Part shown: in pieces, positions 28,262 through 38,841 of the stretch
How the letters are laid out: the number at the start of each line of letters is the position of its first letter
How positions within the stretch are numbered: the stretch's first letter is position 1
DNA from: Excoecaria cochinchinensis
Taxonomy: Eukaryota; Streptophyta; Magnoliopsida; Malpighiales; Euphorbiaceae
Reading direction: 5' to 3'
Assembly (NCBI GenBank): GCA_947683425.1
Contig: CANTUQ010000081.1
Span: 9,916,501 to 9,980,500, forward strand
Length of the DNA: 64,000 nucleotides
Notes under the pieces: model-generated
The model's input: the letters and a program-made list of their open reading frames with translations, nothing else
Told to the model about the DNA's origin: nothing
Database searches by the model: none
Translations under genes and position numbers: made by a program

Positions 28262-29692
28262 TGTTAGCCTAATTCTAAGTGTTAATTCCTCAAGTATACG
28301 GTGTACCGGTTATAGTACAAAAGATGTCGATCCCATGAGGAATGTGTTAATTATTACACACTATTACTACTCAATTTTAATCTTGTTTACAATGATCATA
28401 AATTTGTTGAATGAAAGTGGAAATACTATGTCTAATTCTAATTAACCTAGTTATAGATAATTGGAGAAGATAAAAGATTAATGATTATAAAATAATAAAT
28501 AGAACTTGAATTAATTATTCTTGATTATGAATATATTCTTGTTATGCAATCCAAGTTGAATAAAATTCCAATTTACTCTTTCAACATAAATTAGAATGCC
28601 TAAAACATGCAATTATAATTCTAACTCACAATTTTCATTAATGAATTAAAGTGTTATATATGCAAATTTCAGGAATAATAAACAACCTATAACAACCATT
28701 TAATATTATGATTTCTCAAATAATACTTCAATAATGAAATTCTATTAGATTTAAGTAAAAATTTATCTTTCAATTAAACACTTACTTATAATGATCATGT
28801 ATAAAAGTACTAATAGAAAATTCTACAAGAAAGAATAATAAAATTGATATGAATAATAAAATATAGCATTAAATAATCAAGTTCATATATTCATCATTAA
28901 ATAATTACAAAGAATAAGTAAAGATGAGAAATGAAGAAAGAGATCTTTCAACCCTTTTCCCTTCCACAAAGGATATCTTCTTCCTTGCAAGTAATCTTCT
29001 CTTCAAAACATAAAAATTCTAACTTAAAAACTTTAACTAAAAATGTACTTTTTAACTTACAGAATTCTTAATAAAAATAGTCAACTAAAACTATTCAACC
29101 CTTAAAATTCCAATTAAAACTAATATTTATAATGTTCTAAAAGATATGTCCCTTCAAGTGTCCCTTAGGAAGGTTACAAGACTTGGTCGAAAGTCGTACT
29201 TCTTCAAGGCAAAATTTGAATTTAACTTCCAACGGTCCTCTCTGTCGCGATCGCGACGTCTGTTGCGCTCGCGATAAAACACGCCTTGCTCTTCGCTCCA
29301 CTTTCCTCACGCTGACTTTCCTCCGTGCCACATCGCAACCTCGCGATAGGCGACCTTGCTCGCCATAATGCCCGCTAGCTCCCTTTCTCCTTTTCTTTGG
29401 CTCCCTTTAATTGCGCGTCCTGTCGCGCTTACGACAGATTACTTCTCTCCTTTGCTTTCTTTCTTCCTTTTTTCTTTCTCTTTGGCTTGGTTCTTCCTGT
29501 CGCACTCGCGACAAATTGATTCTTCCTTAGCTAATTTCTGCTCCTTTTCTCCAATCTTCTCCATTTTCTCCTACACACACAAAACTCAAATAAAAACATA
29601 AAACACACCTAATTCTAACACAATTAACTATACATAAACATTATTTCAAACCTAAAACATGGATTAAATATGAGCTATTTAGACTCATATCA
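28262..29692 (-). repeat. 3' LTR of the minus-strand Athila
   Basis: Pairs with 38842-40257. It carries the palindrome cluster at 29241-29517 and a minus-strand TATA box (CATTATAAATATTAG) at about 29121-29134. The ORFs at 29137-29601 are translations of the cluster. Confidence 0.92.
29241..29517. repeat. Palindrome cluster in the U3 of the 3' LTR (TGTCGCG/CGCGACA class)
   Basis: CTGTCGCGATCGCGACG at 29242, TGTTGCGCTCGCGATAA, TCGCAACCTCGCGATAGG, CTGTCGCGCTTACGACAG and CTGTCGCACTCGCGACAA. It ends roughly 180 bp from the LTR edge and lies just upstream (element sense) of the TATA box. Confidence 0.9.
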
Positions 29693-31480
29693 AACCCCCA
29701 CACTTAAACATTTGCTTGTCCCCAAGCAAAACATAACAAACACTCAAACAATACAAACACATAACACACAAAACGATGCACACAATTGTGGAGCTTACTT
29801 ACATATTTGATAAACATTTGGAAATGACATGTATATGCTTTTATCTCTTAATAAATTAGTCTAGATATGCAACATCTCAATCAATACCATTATCCATCAT
29901 ACTTGAACAATCATGCACATTTTGGAAAACCATAATGTTGCAAACACAAGAATGTTTGGCCTCAAGATTTTGAATATCTTAACACATGTAAAGATTATTT
30001 CACACAAGACATTGCCTAAAGTAATTCTCACTCAAACAGTATTTTTCTTAAGCATTCAATCACTCAATGTGTTTATAGGTTAGTGTTTCTCTCATTCCTT
30101 AAATATGCCATTGCATACCATAAGCTTGTAAATAGTAAAAATCTCTACTACTAGTATAAAGTAGTACATGAAATCAAAGGGTCTTAAAAAGGGCTGTAAC
30201 TTGGCTTAGGTTAAAGTAAGATAATTTTGGTTTAAGTAGCTAATATTGCGTAGAGAATAAGTACCACTATACCACAAGAAATGTAAAAACTAAGTATAGC
30301 ATGATATTCAAACTTTCTATTCTAATTCCCTTCCTAATGTCCACCCTTTTTCTCTAGTTTCATTTGCTTTTCTTTTTCTCTTTTTTTTTTTAATTTTATT
30401 TTCTTTTTCTTTGTGGGTGCATTTTATGCTCCATCCCACTTATTTATTTTTTTCTTTCTTTTTTTTATTCTTGTAGAAACTAGATTTTTTTAATAATGGA
30501 CTTTTGATACATAAATAAGGGAATTCAACTTATACATCACTATAATCATGCTTATACTAACAAATGTATCCCATGGTATACCAATCCTAATTCTCAACAC
30601 AACAAAGGTAACAAAATTGAGTAGTTATTGTTTAGCAAAGGATTGGTTAATAATATGCTTAAGGCTCAAAACAGGTTAAGGCTCAAAATGGCTACCTAAA
30701 GTCAAAAAGGTTAGTTTTTTAAAGCAAGCCAAAACGGTTTAATCTAATTGCCCTTTTCATTTCTCATGCACATCCCATACTAAATGTAATCTCAAAATTT
30801 ACTAAAGACAAGTTCTAGAGGATATAGCATACTAAGGCTCTCATACAAGAAAATTTTCAAAGCATAAGGCTCAAAAGCTCACATAGCTATAGGTTAAACT
30901 ACCCTAAGCAATGCATTGGCAAAATAATCCTTATATACATGTGAAAAGATACTCAACTTAAAAAGACCCTACACTAAAGTACTTTTCCAAGTCATGACCT
31001 TGACTATGTACAATTAATTGTCCAAATAAAAATGAAAATGACATTTTTCAAGATATGGCATATATAGACATAATTAAAAGAAATACCAGCTTACTCATGA
31101 ATATATTCCCAAATATACATCAAATATATAAGCTCCAAAATATAATTCACAAAACCACCTATAAAAACAATAACCCTACATACACATATGTACAAATCAA
31201 CTCAACGTACCTAATATTAACAACCTAAAACTAGCAGTGCATGCATAACACAAGCTACACTAAACACAACAACTAAACACAACATAACAATAATGCCCCC
31301 ACACTTAAAAGACACAATGTCCTCATTGTGTGAAAACAATAAACATTAAATATATACAAGTAAACACAAAAGACTATAAAATGAAAACAAAAAATAACAA
31401 GAAAAATTAAAAGAGTGTGGAGAAAACTTATCTCAATTCCCACTAGGGGAATCAGGTGGAGATGGAGAAAAATCTACATT
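29693..31480 (-). other. 3' non-coding region of the Athila with two PPT-like sites
   Basis: The PPT next to the LTR is minus-strand AAGTGTGGGGGTTTG (29693-29706). A near-identical AAGTGTGGGGG lies at 31296-31306, preceded by AATGAGGACAATGTG, right after ORF3. Between them is AT-rich sequence with no frame, matching 22520-23430 of the other Athila at a few landmarks. Confidence 0.75.
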
Positions 31481-32662
31481 TTACTTTCTGAAATAGGAAA
31501 GAAGCTTGCGACTCAAACTTTTATGGCCCTTATGGACAGCCTTCACTGTTGTCTCTAGGGAGTCCATTCTTGCAGCCATACTTTGGTTGGCAGCTTCTAT
31601 TCCATCCAATCTAGCAAGCACCTGCTGCCAACCAGCATTTGTACCTTCACCAGCACTAAATCTGGCAGCCTCTTCCTCCTCATTAGAATCATCATCTTCA
31701 GTAGAATCATCATGTACTCCAGCTGCTGCGGACGACTCAGGGGCTTTCCCTTTTCCCTTGTCTATGTGTGAACTGTCATCCTGCATACCTCTATCAACAA
31801 ACTTGGGCGGCCAACAGCCTTTTGTCAAAATATTAGCCCGCCTTAAGTACACTACATCAAGCATAGTAACATGTTCATCCTCTTCTAACTGAAAATTGTT
31901 CAAATCCCCTAAACATCCTAAAATAATCCCTGTCACCATGTGACACATTCCAATAGTTTTACTCTTTGCAGTGGAGACATGATATAAACCATCAAATATG
32001 AAATCACTCGAACAAGGGGTTTTCCTAGACTATAACAAATCAAGCACAAACAAGTCTTTGGTTTGAACCTTGGAACTCTCAACTCTACCAAATAAGGCAT
32101 GACATAAATATTTATGAAAAAGCATTAAAACATCATCCTTAATTTGGCGATTTATGGAATTTTTATTATTGAAGGAATCTAAACCAGATAAGCGTTTCAA
32201 TACAGGCCTAGGATCAAAAAGATGCGCATCAAATCTTTTTCCATTAAGAGAAAACCCAAACTAATCATGCAATTCAGGAAACCCAAAGAAATATTCTTGC
32301 CCTTGATGTCTAAACTTCATTCTATCTCTACCCTTATCAACATAATCAAGGGAAATAAAAAATGCAAGGGCCCAATCACGTTTAATAGGAAGATTTAAAT
32401 GCACAAATTTCCTCCATTTCATATACTTTAAATATTTTTCAAATTTATCAGTGATGCCTAAATGATTTAACAGAGAAAAATTAACATGCCACATGCCAAC
32501 ATAGGTTTTCTTGTCAAAATACACAAAATTTTCACCTTCCTCCTCAGGAAAAATAGGGAAAGGACACTCAAACCTATTTTGTAGGCGAACGGGATCTTGG
32601 TTTGCACTGTATCCTTCAGCAGCCCTCTTTCCCTTGTCTCCAACAGATTTTGTTCTCACCAT
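31481..32662 (-). pseudogene. Athila-type ORF3, two in-frame stops
   Basis: One continuous frame of about 394 codons from MVRTKSVGDKGKRAAEG to KLLSYFRK, interrupted by TAG after FPELHD (near 32261) and TAG near 32030. The middle has FDPRPVLKRLSGLDSF. The C-terminal third has an acidic serine-rich stretch (EDDDSNEEEEAARF) followed by a predicted amphipathic helix (LARLDGIEAANQSM). The start is supported by the same MVRTK start in the second Athila copy. No membrane segment or signal peptide is visible, which argues against a literal envelope role. Function unknown. Confidence 0.8.
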
Positions 32663-32856
32663 CTTGATTGTTAATGAAATCTAAAGACACTTAGCTAAAG
32701 AAACTCACAAAGAAAAAAATAGATGAAGAACAAAACTGGAAACTTAAGAAATATGAGAGAAGAAGAAGAAGTTTTGAGAGAATTTTGAGAGAAAAACCAA
32801 AGAAAATTGAGAGACAACTCAAAAGTAAAGAGGAAAGTTGCAGTTAGGGCTTTAGG

Positions 32857-32866
32857 CTTTTATAGG
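32857..32866 (-). promoter_or_regulatory. Internal TATA box for Athila ORF3
   Basis: Minus-strand CCCCTATAAAAGCC lies about 195 bp upstream of the ORF3 start and just downstream (element sense) of the palindrome cluster at 32915-33152. The order palindromes-TATA-gene is the same as in the LTR. Confidence 0.65.
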
Positions 32867-32914
32867 GGAGTAAAATTCTAGGGTTATAACGGTTTAAAAT
32901 TCAAATTCCGTGCT

Positions 32915-33152
32915 CTATCGCGACCTCGAGACAGAGACGAAATTTCAAATCAACTGCTCGTGAACCCATCACGCTCACGCGACAAAAAATTTTCTCACCT
33001 CTCTGTCGCGCTCGTGACGATGGTCGTGCTCGCAACAGAATGAAGTTGCCCAACTTAACATTTTCCTATCGCGCGCTCCATGCCAGGCGCGATTGCGATA
33101 GCAACCTGCGAAAACATCTTCCCTCCACTGTCGCACTCGCGACAGTGAGGAA
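32915..33152. repeat. Internal palindrome cluster upstream of Athila ORF3
   Basis: Contains CTATCGCGACCTCGAGACAG, CTGTCGCGCTCGTGACGATG, TCGTGCTCGCAACAGA, CTATCGCGCGCTCC paired with GCGATTGCGATAG, and CACTGTCGCACTCGCGACAGTG (perfect except for one central pair). The word is that of the LTR clusters. 33153-33359 is AT-rich and non-coding. Confidence 0.9.
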
Positions 33153-33359
33153 TTTTCAAAGAACAATTTTTTTCTTTTCAAAATGACACTGTAAATTTAA
33201 ATAAGTTGAATTACTCACTAACTAAGACACCTTGTAGAATCAAAAATAAAAAATATTAGTAATATATTAATGCAAAAATCACACTAATATCTAATGAACA
33301 ACATATAAAACAACTTAAAATTACAATAAGTACAAAATAAAAAGAAATGTAAGTAACTT

Positions 33360-34436
33360 TCAAACCATTTTTAAAGAGATATAGGAAACCTCTCTACCAT
33401 GAAAAGTTTTCTCTAAATAGACCTTGCATCTTTGGCCATTTGTTTTAAATAATTCCCCTTTACTATATTTTAGCTCCAAATAACCATGATCAAAAACTTG
33501 GTTGACCTCAAAGGGTCCACTCCACCTAGATCTCAATTTTCCAGGAAAGAGTTTCAATCTAGAATTATATAATAGGACCTTATCCCTAATCTTGAAACTC
33601 TTGTATTTAATATGAGCATCAGGCCATTTTTTGGATCTTTCTTTATATATCTTAGCATTTTCATAAGAAAGAAGTCTTAACTCATCTAGTTCATTGAGTT
33701 GTAAACATCTTTTAACACTTGCATCTTTAATGTCATAATTTAAAGTTCTAATAGCCCAATATGCTCGATGCTCTAACTCAACAGGCAAATGACAAGCTTT
33801 TCCATATACTAACCTATATGGTGTCATTCCAATAGGTGCTTTAAATGCTGTGCGATATGCCCATAATGCATCATCATGCTTACGTGCCCAATCCTTCCTA
33901 GAGCTAGAAACTATTTTTTCTAAGATCCATTTTAGTTCCCTATTAGATACCTCTACTTGACCACTAGTTTGTGGATGATATAGAGTAGCTACCCTATGAT
34001 GTACACCATATTTATGCAATAAAGAATCAAAAGAGCGATTAATAAAATGCTTACCTCCATCACTTATGATGGCTCTTGGCACTCCAAACCTTAAAAAGAT
34101 CTTCTTTAAGAATTTGATCACCACCTTGGAATCATTAGTTGATGTTGCTTTGGCTTCAACCCATTTGGATACATAATCAACTCCAACCAAAATATAATTT
34201 TGTCCAAAGGATGTAGGAAAAGGACCCATGAAGTCTATTCCCCACACATCAAATATCTCCACTTCCAAGATCTTGCTCAAAAGCATTTCATCTCTCTTCC
34301 CAATGTTACCAGCTCTTTGACACTTATCACAATGAGCTACAAATACTCTAGCATCATGAAATAAAGTAGGCCAAAAGAAACCACATTCTAGCACACGAGA
34401 GGCAGTCTTAGTACTACCATTATGACCATAATACAA
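33360..34436 (-). pseudogene. Athila-type integrase, long intact frame but upstream frameshift
   Basis: The 358-codon frame starts inside the zinc finger (YYGHNGSTKTASRV, then CDKCQR); the preceding histidine text (ILTHCHSS) is present, but stops a few codons further back show a small indel near 34480. Catalytic residues are visible: D in WGIDFMGPFP, D in IISDGGKHF and E in GQVEVSNRELKW. The C-terminal half (LYNSRLKLFPGKLRSRWSGP) is typical of Athila/Tat integrases. Of the pol modules of this copy it is the best preserved. It should be part of one gag-pol polyprotein that no longer reads through. Confidence 0.88.
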
Positions 34437-34579
34437 AGATGAATGACAATGTGTTAAAATGTTTACATACTCACCTCACTAACACACATACGGATAATAC
34501 CATCCCCACTTATCTTAAATAAATAGGGTTCTTCCCAAAGATAATTTTTGACATCACTAAAGAATTTTTTCTTTTGTTG

Positions 34580-34855
34580 CTATGTCAAATCATTAGGTAT
34601 AATTCCTGCAGCAAGAAAGTTAGCAAAATTTGCAAACCAAGGACTATTTACTTGCTCAATAGACATGAGAGATTCATCTGAAAAGGATTCATTAATTTCA
34701 TTGTTATCTCCTACAGGCCCTTCCTCATTTTCTAACCTTGATAAGTGATCAACCACTAAATTTTTAGATCCCTTCTTGTCTCTAATTTCAAGGTCAAACT
34801 CTTGCAATAAAAGAACCCAACGAATTAATCTAGGCTTAGTATCTTTTTTTAGCAA
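34580..34855 (-). pseudogene. RNase H C-terminal remnant of the Athila pol
   Basis: Begins KKDTKPRLIRWVLLLQEFDL, the familiar end of plant Ty3/gypsy RNase H, and continues DHLSRLENE into the linker before integrase. The stop after IIPNDLT marks a nonsense change. 34857-35257 holds more RNase H and RT-connection text broken by several frameshifts, including an A/T-run indel near 34950. Confidence 0.75.
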
Positions 34856-35257
34856 ATAAGTACCTTAATGCAGCATGATCCGTATAGATGATTCCTTTAG
34901 ATCCTAACAAATAAGACCTAAACTTATCACATGCATGGACAACCGCTAACATTTTTTTTTTCAGTAGTTGTGTAATTAAATTGAGGTGATGACAATGTAT
35001 GGCTAGCATAGTAAATTACATGCAAATGATTACCTTGTCTTTGTCCTAACACACATCCAACAGCAAGATCACTTGCATCACACATAATTTCAAAAGGTAA
35101 TTCCCAATTAGGAGAAGTAATTATAGGTGCACTTACAAGAGAATTTTTAAAGTATCAAAAGCTTGCATACATGCATGAGAAAATTCAAAAGGTACATACT
35201 TAACTAACAAATTAGTTAAAGGCTTAGCAATCGAGGAAAAGTCCTTTATAAACCTTC

Positions 35258-36340
35258 TTAAAAACCAGCTTGTCCCAAAAATGACCTTATACGCTTAAGT
35301 GTAGTTGGTGGAGGTAATTTCTCTATCAATTCTGTTTTAGCTCTATCAACCTCAATCCCTTTACTTGAAATTTTATGGCCTATAACAATTCCTTCTTCAA
35401 CCATAAAATGACATTTCTCCCAATTTAATACCAAATTAGTTTCCTCACATCTAGCCAATACTCTATCTAAATTACTTAAACATAACTCAAATGAGTCCCC
35501 ATACATAGAAAAATCATCCATGAACACTTCCATAATGTCTTCTATCATATCCCCAAAAATAGAAGTCATGCACCTTTGAAAAGTTGCTGGTGCATTGCAT
35601 AACCCAAATGGCATTCTTCTATAGGCAAAAGTCCCATATGGACAAGTAAAGGTGGTCTTTTTTTGGTCACTAGGATAGATAAATATTTGGAAATATCCTG
35701 AATAACCATCTAGGAAGCAATAATAAGAATGGCCAGCTATCCTTTCTAACATTTGGTCAATGAATGGTAAATGAAAATGATCCTTTCTAGTGGCTGAATT
35801 TAACTTCCTATAGTCAATACAGACCCTCCAACCGGTGGTGGTTCTAGTAGGAATCAATTCCCCAATCTCATTTCTAACTACCATCATACCCCCTTTCTTA
35901 AGTACACAATGAATAGGACTTACCCAAGAACTATCCGAAATTGGATAAATAATCCCAACATCTAATAGCTTAATGACTTCTTTCTTAACAACTTCTTTCA
36001 TATTAGGATTAAGTATTCTTTGTCTATCAGCTTTTGGTTGACATTCATCTACCATGTTAATCCTATGCATTACTACATCAGGACTAATTCCTTTCAAATC
36101 AGAAATTTGCCAACCTATACTCTTTATTCTCTTTCTAACAACCTCTAACAATGAAGACTCTTGTGCACTAGTGAGTTTGTTAGAAATAATAATAGGTAAA
36201 GTAAGATTTGGAACAAGAAATGCATACCTTAAATGACTAGGTAGCTCTTTCAATTCAACATTAGCAGGACTTACAATGGAAGGTGGCAATGGAGATTCAT
36301 TTCTATTTAGAAGTTCAGGCCTTGAGCTCTCTTGCTCCAC
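35258..36340 (-). pseudogene. Athila-type reverse transcriptase domain
   Basis: RT copies element RNA into cDNA in virus-like particles. The frame contains VSPIHCVLKKGGMMVV, GWRVCIDYRKLNSATRKDHF, the first catalytic aspartate in CFLDGYSGYFQI and the FMDD motif in EVFMDDFSMYGDS, then IKSKGI-like text (HKISSKGIEVD). It ends early at IRSFLGQAGF because one base is missing from the following codon; the expected continuation is visible in another frame to about 35170. Another stop separates it from the protease upstream (near 36361). Confidence 0.88.
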
Positions 36341-36460
36341 CTCTTCATTGACTTCTTCTTAAAAATGAACCTCTTCTTGACCTGCATTGTCTAACACTTC
36401 CAAAACACAAGCATCAATGACATCTATTTTCATGCACACATTCTCATCCATGGGATATTT

Positions 36461-36982
36461 TTAGGACTTATCCATTTGATATTCCACACTATCTTCCCCC
36501 ACTCTTAAAATTAAAGTGCCCTCATAGACATCAACTAAAGCCCTACCAGTTCTCATGAAAGGTCTTCCTAATATCAATGGACATTTCACATCATATGCAA
36601 AATCTAAAATAACAAAGTCAGCTGGTAGAATGAATTTATCAACTTTCATAAGTACATCTTCCACTATGCTATATAGTTTTTTAATAGATTGATCAGCCAA
36701 TTGCAAAATCATAGAAGTAGGTTTAACATAGTCCAACCCTAACTTCTTAAAGATAGTCAAAGGCATAAGGTTTATACTAGCCCCCAAATCACATAAACAT
36801 TTAGGAAAATCAACATCCCCTAAAGTGCAAGGAATAGTAAAACTACCAGTATCCTTAAGCTTAGTCGGTAAATTATTTGAAATTATTGAACTACATGCTT
36901 CAGTCAACTCTATAGTGCATATATCCTCCCAACTTCTTTTCTTTGAAATCAAGTCCTTAAGGAATTTGTGTAATGGCCTCAA
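36461..36982 (-). pseudogene. Athila-type aspartic protease domain
   Basis: The retroviral-type protease that would process gag-pol. The active-site motif is DLGASINLMP, with hydrophobic strands before it (GSFTIPCTLGD) and ILGRPFMRTGRALVDV near the end, as in other plant Ty3/gypsy proteases. The domain itself has no stop; it overlaps the end of the gag frame by 26 bases in a different frame, so a frameshift (programmed or decayed) separates it from gag. Confidence 0.8.
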
Positions 36983-38651
36983 TAAAATTTAAATTTAAGT
37001 GTAAGTGTTTCAATTTATCAATAAAAGATTGGAATTGCTTATCTTGGTGTTGCTGCTTCAAGCGTTGTGGAAAAGGAGGACGACGTTGAAAAACTTGTGG
37101 AGTTTGTGCTTTGGTCACCCCTTCTGTCGCGCCCGCAAAAGGTATTGCGCTCGCGACAGTAGGCGGATTCTCAGTCCTCGCGCTCGCGAAAAGAAGTGCA
37201 CTCGCGATGTCTGCTTGCCCCTCTTCTGTCGCGCTCGCAACAGAAGGTTCATCCTTCTGAAAATTCTTTTGTTTTTCCTGCACATTCTCACCCACATTAG
37301 TAGAAACAAATTCATTGTTATAGGGTTTAACTGACCTCGATTTAATGGCTTTAAGATGTTCCCTTGGATTCTCCTCCGTATTGCTTGGTAGATTTTCTTG
37401 CATTCTTGAAGGTAAAGCCTTAGCTATTTGCCCTATTTGTACTTCCAAGTTTTGGATGGATGAGGCTTGAGTTTTAGTGATTTGGTCAAACTTTGTTTCT
37501 AGCCTCTTTTAGTTCTCTTCTTGTGAACTAAACTTTAGGTTAATTCCCTCTAAGAACCTATCCATTTTAATCTCTAAAGCTCCAAACTTATCTTGAGGTG
37601 GTTGAAATCCTACACCCCTATTTTGGTTACTACTATTCCCCCATTAAAAATTAGGATGGTTTCTCCAATCAGGATTATATGTATTTGAATATGGGTTACC
37701 TCTTCCTTGCCCTTGGACAAAACTAACTTGTTCCTCCGAATTATTTATTCCCAAATTATATACCTCACTTGTATGACCTTGTTGGCCACAAATAGTGCAT
37801 ACCTTTTGTGAACTACCCCCCATTCCTAGGCTACTAACTTTTTGAGTTAAAGCCTCTATTTGGGCTTGTAAGGCTACAACTGAATCTATGGCATGAACCC
37901 CCCTAGCATTAGAATTAGATTCCCTTACTCTTTTGGTGGGCCACATACAATTGTTCATAGCCATTTCTTCTAGCAATTTAAAGGCAGCTTCTATTGTTTT
38001 CCTCATCAAGGAGCTACCAGCTGCAGCATCAATAGTTCCCCTAGTTGTAGGGTTAACTCCATTATAAAATGTCTACATGAGCAACTCCCTTGGAAGATTA
38101 TGGTGAGGACACATTCTCTGTAATTCTTTAAATCTCTCCCATGCTTCATACAAAGATTCATTGTCATTTTGCACTAAAGTTGTTTTTGCAGTTTTGGCTA
38201 GAGGGAAGTATTTTGATAAAAATGCTTGGGCCAATTGGTCCCAAGTGGTTATTGATCCTCTAGTTCATGAATTCAACCAAACCTTGGCTTTATCCTTCAA
38301 AGTGAAAGGAAAAAGTCTAAGCTTAATTGCATCATTAGAAACTCCATTAATTTTAAAAGTATCACATATCTCTAGGAAATTTACCAAATGAGCATTAGGA
38401 TCCTTATTTGCCAAACCATAAAACTGAATGCTATTTTGAATCATTTGCAAAAGAGAAGGTTTAATTTCAAATTGGTTAGCATTTACCGTAGGCCTTACCA
38501 CACCTCGTTGAACACCACTCAATACGGGTGTAGCAAAATCCATCAACCTTGGTGGATTTTCCTCTTCAGCCAAGATTGGTCTTTTATTCTTATTCTTCTT
38601 TTTATTGGATTTTCGGTTACTTGACAAAAATCTCTCTATTTCAGGATTCAA
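36957..38651 (-). pseudogene. Athila-type gag, several stops, with an in-frame palindrome insert
   Basis: Capsid/nucleocapsid precursor. The N-terminal part (MNPEIERFLSSNRKSN, then FEIKPSLLQMIQNSIQF, then LRLFPFTLKDKAKVWLNS) is the plant retrotransposon gag fold. Text continues in phase past a TGA near 38265 (WERFKELQRMCPHH), a TAG near 38074 and a TAA near 37644. The zinc knuckle CTICGQQGHTSEVY has tyrosine where the fourth ligand, cysteine, is expected. A coiled-coil-like QAQIEALTQKVSSL precedes it. The segment translated from 37122-37248 is alanine/serine-rich (SVASATEEG, DIASALLFASAR) and consists of the element's palindromes. Confidence 0.8.
37122..37248. repeat. Palindrome cluster inside the gag reading frame
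   Basis: CTGTCGCGCCCGCAAAAGG, ATTGCGCTCGCGACAGTAGG, CTCGCGCTCGCGAAAAG and CTTCTGTCGCGCTCGCAACAGAAG follow one another. The gag frame runs through all of them without a stop, giving an Ala/Ser-rich insert. Same word as the clusters at 29241, 32915 and 39820. Confidence 0.88.
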
Positions 38652-38818
38652 AGGTTCAAGCTATTCTTGAAAACTTCTTATACTAGGCATGAACTTATCA
38701 ATTCATGTAAAAACAACACAAAACAAAAATAATTCAAACTAAATAAACAAAATAAAATAAATATTGTAATCCAAAATCATAAATCAAGTTTCACAATGGC
38801 AATAAATAAAACATCATT

Positions 38819-38835
38819 CCCCGGCAATGACGCCA
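38819..38835 (-). other. Primer-binding site (PBS) of the Athila
   Basis: Minus-strand TGGCGTCATTGCCGGGG lies six bases inside the 5' LTR end. It is close to the TGGCGCCGTTGCCGGGG expected for an aspartate-tRNA primer used by Athila-type elements, with two substitutions. 38652-38818 is the short leader. Confidence 0.8.
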
Positions 38836-38841
38836 AAAACT

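Noticed and set aside
31506..31892. 128-codon plus-strand ORF
   Set aside because: It is the complementary strand of the acidic, serine-rich end of Athila ORF3.
37005..37334. 109-codon plus-strand ORF opposite gag
   Set aside because: It exists because the palindromes lack stops in several frames; the gag frame on the minus strand has the recognised domains.
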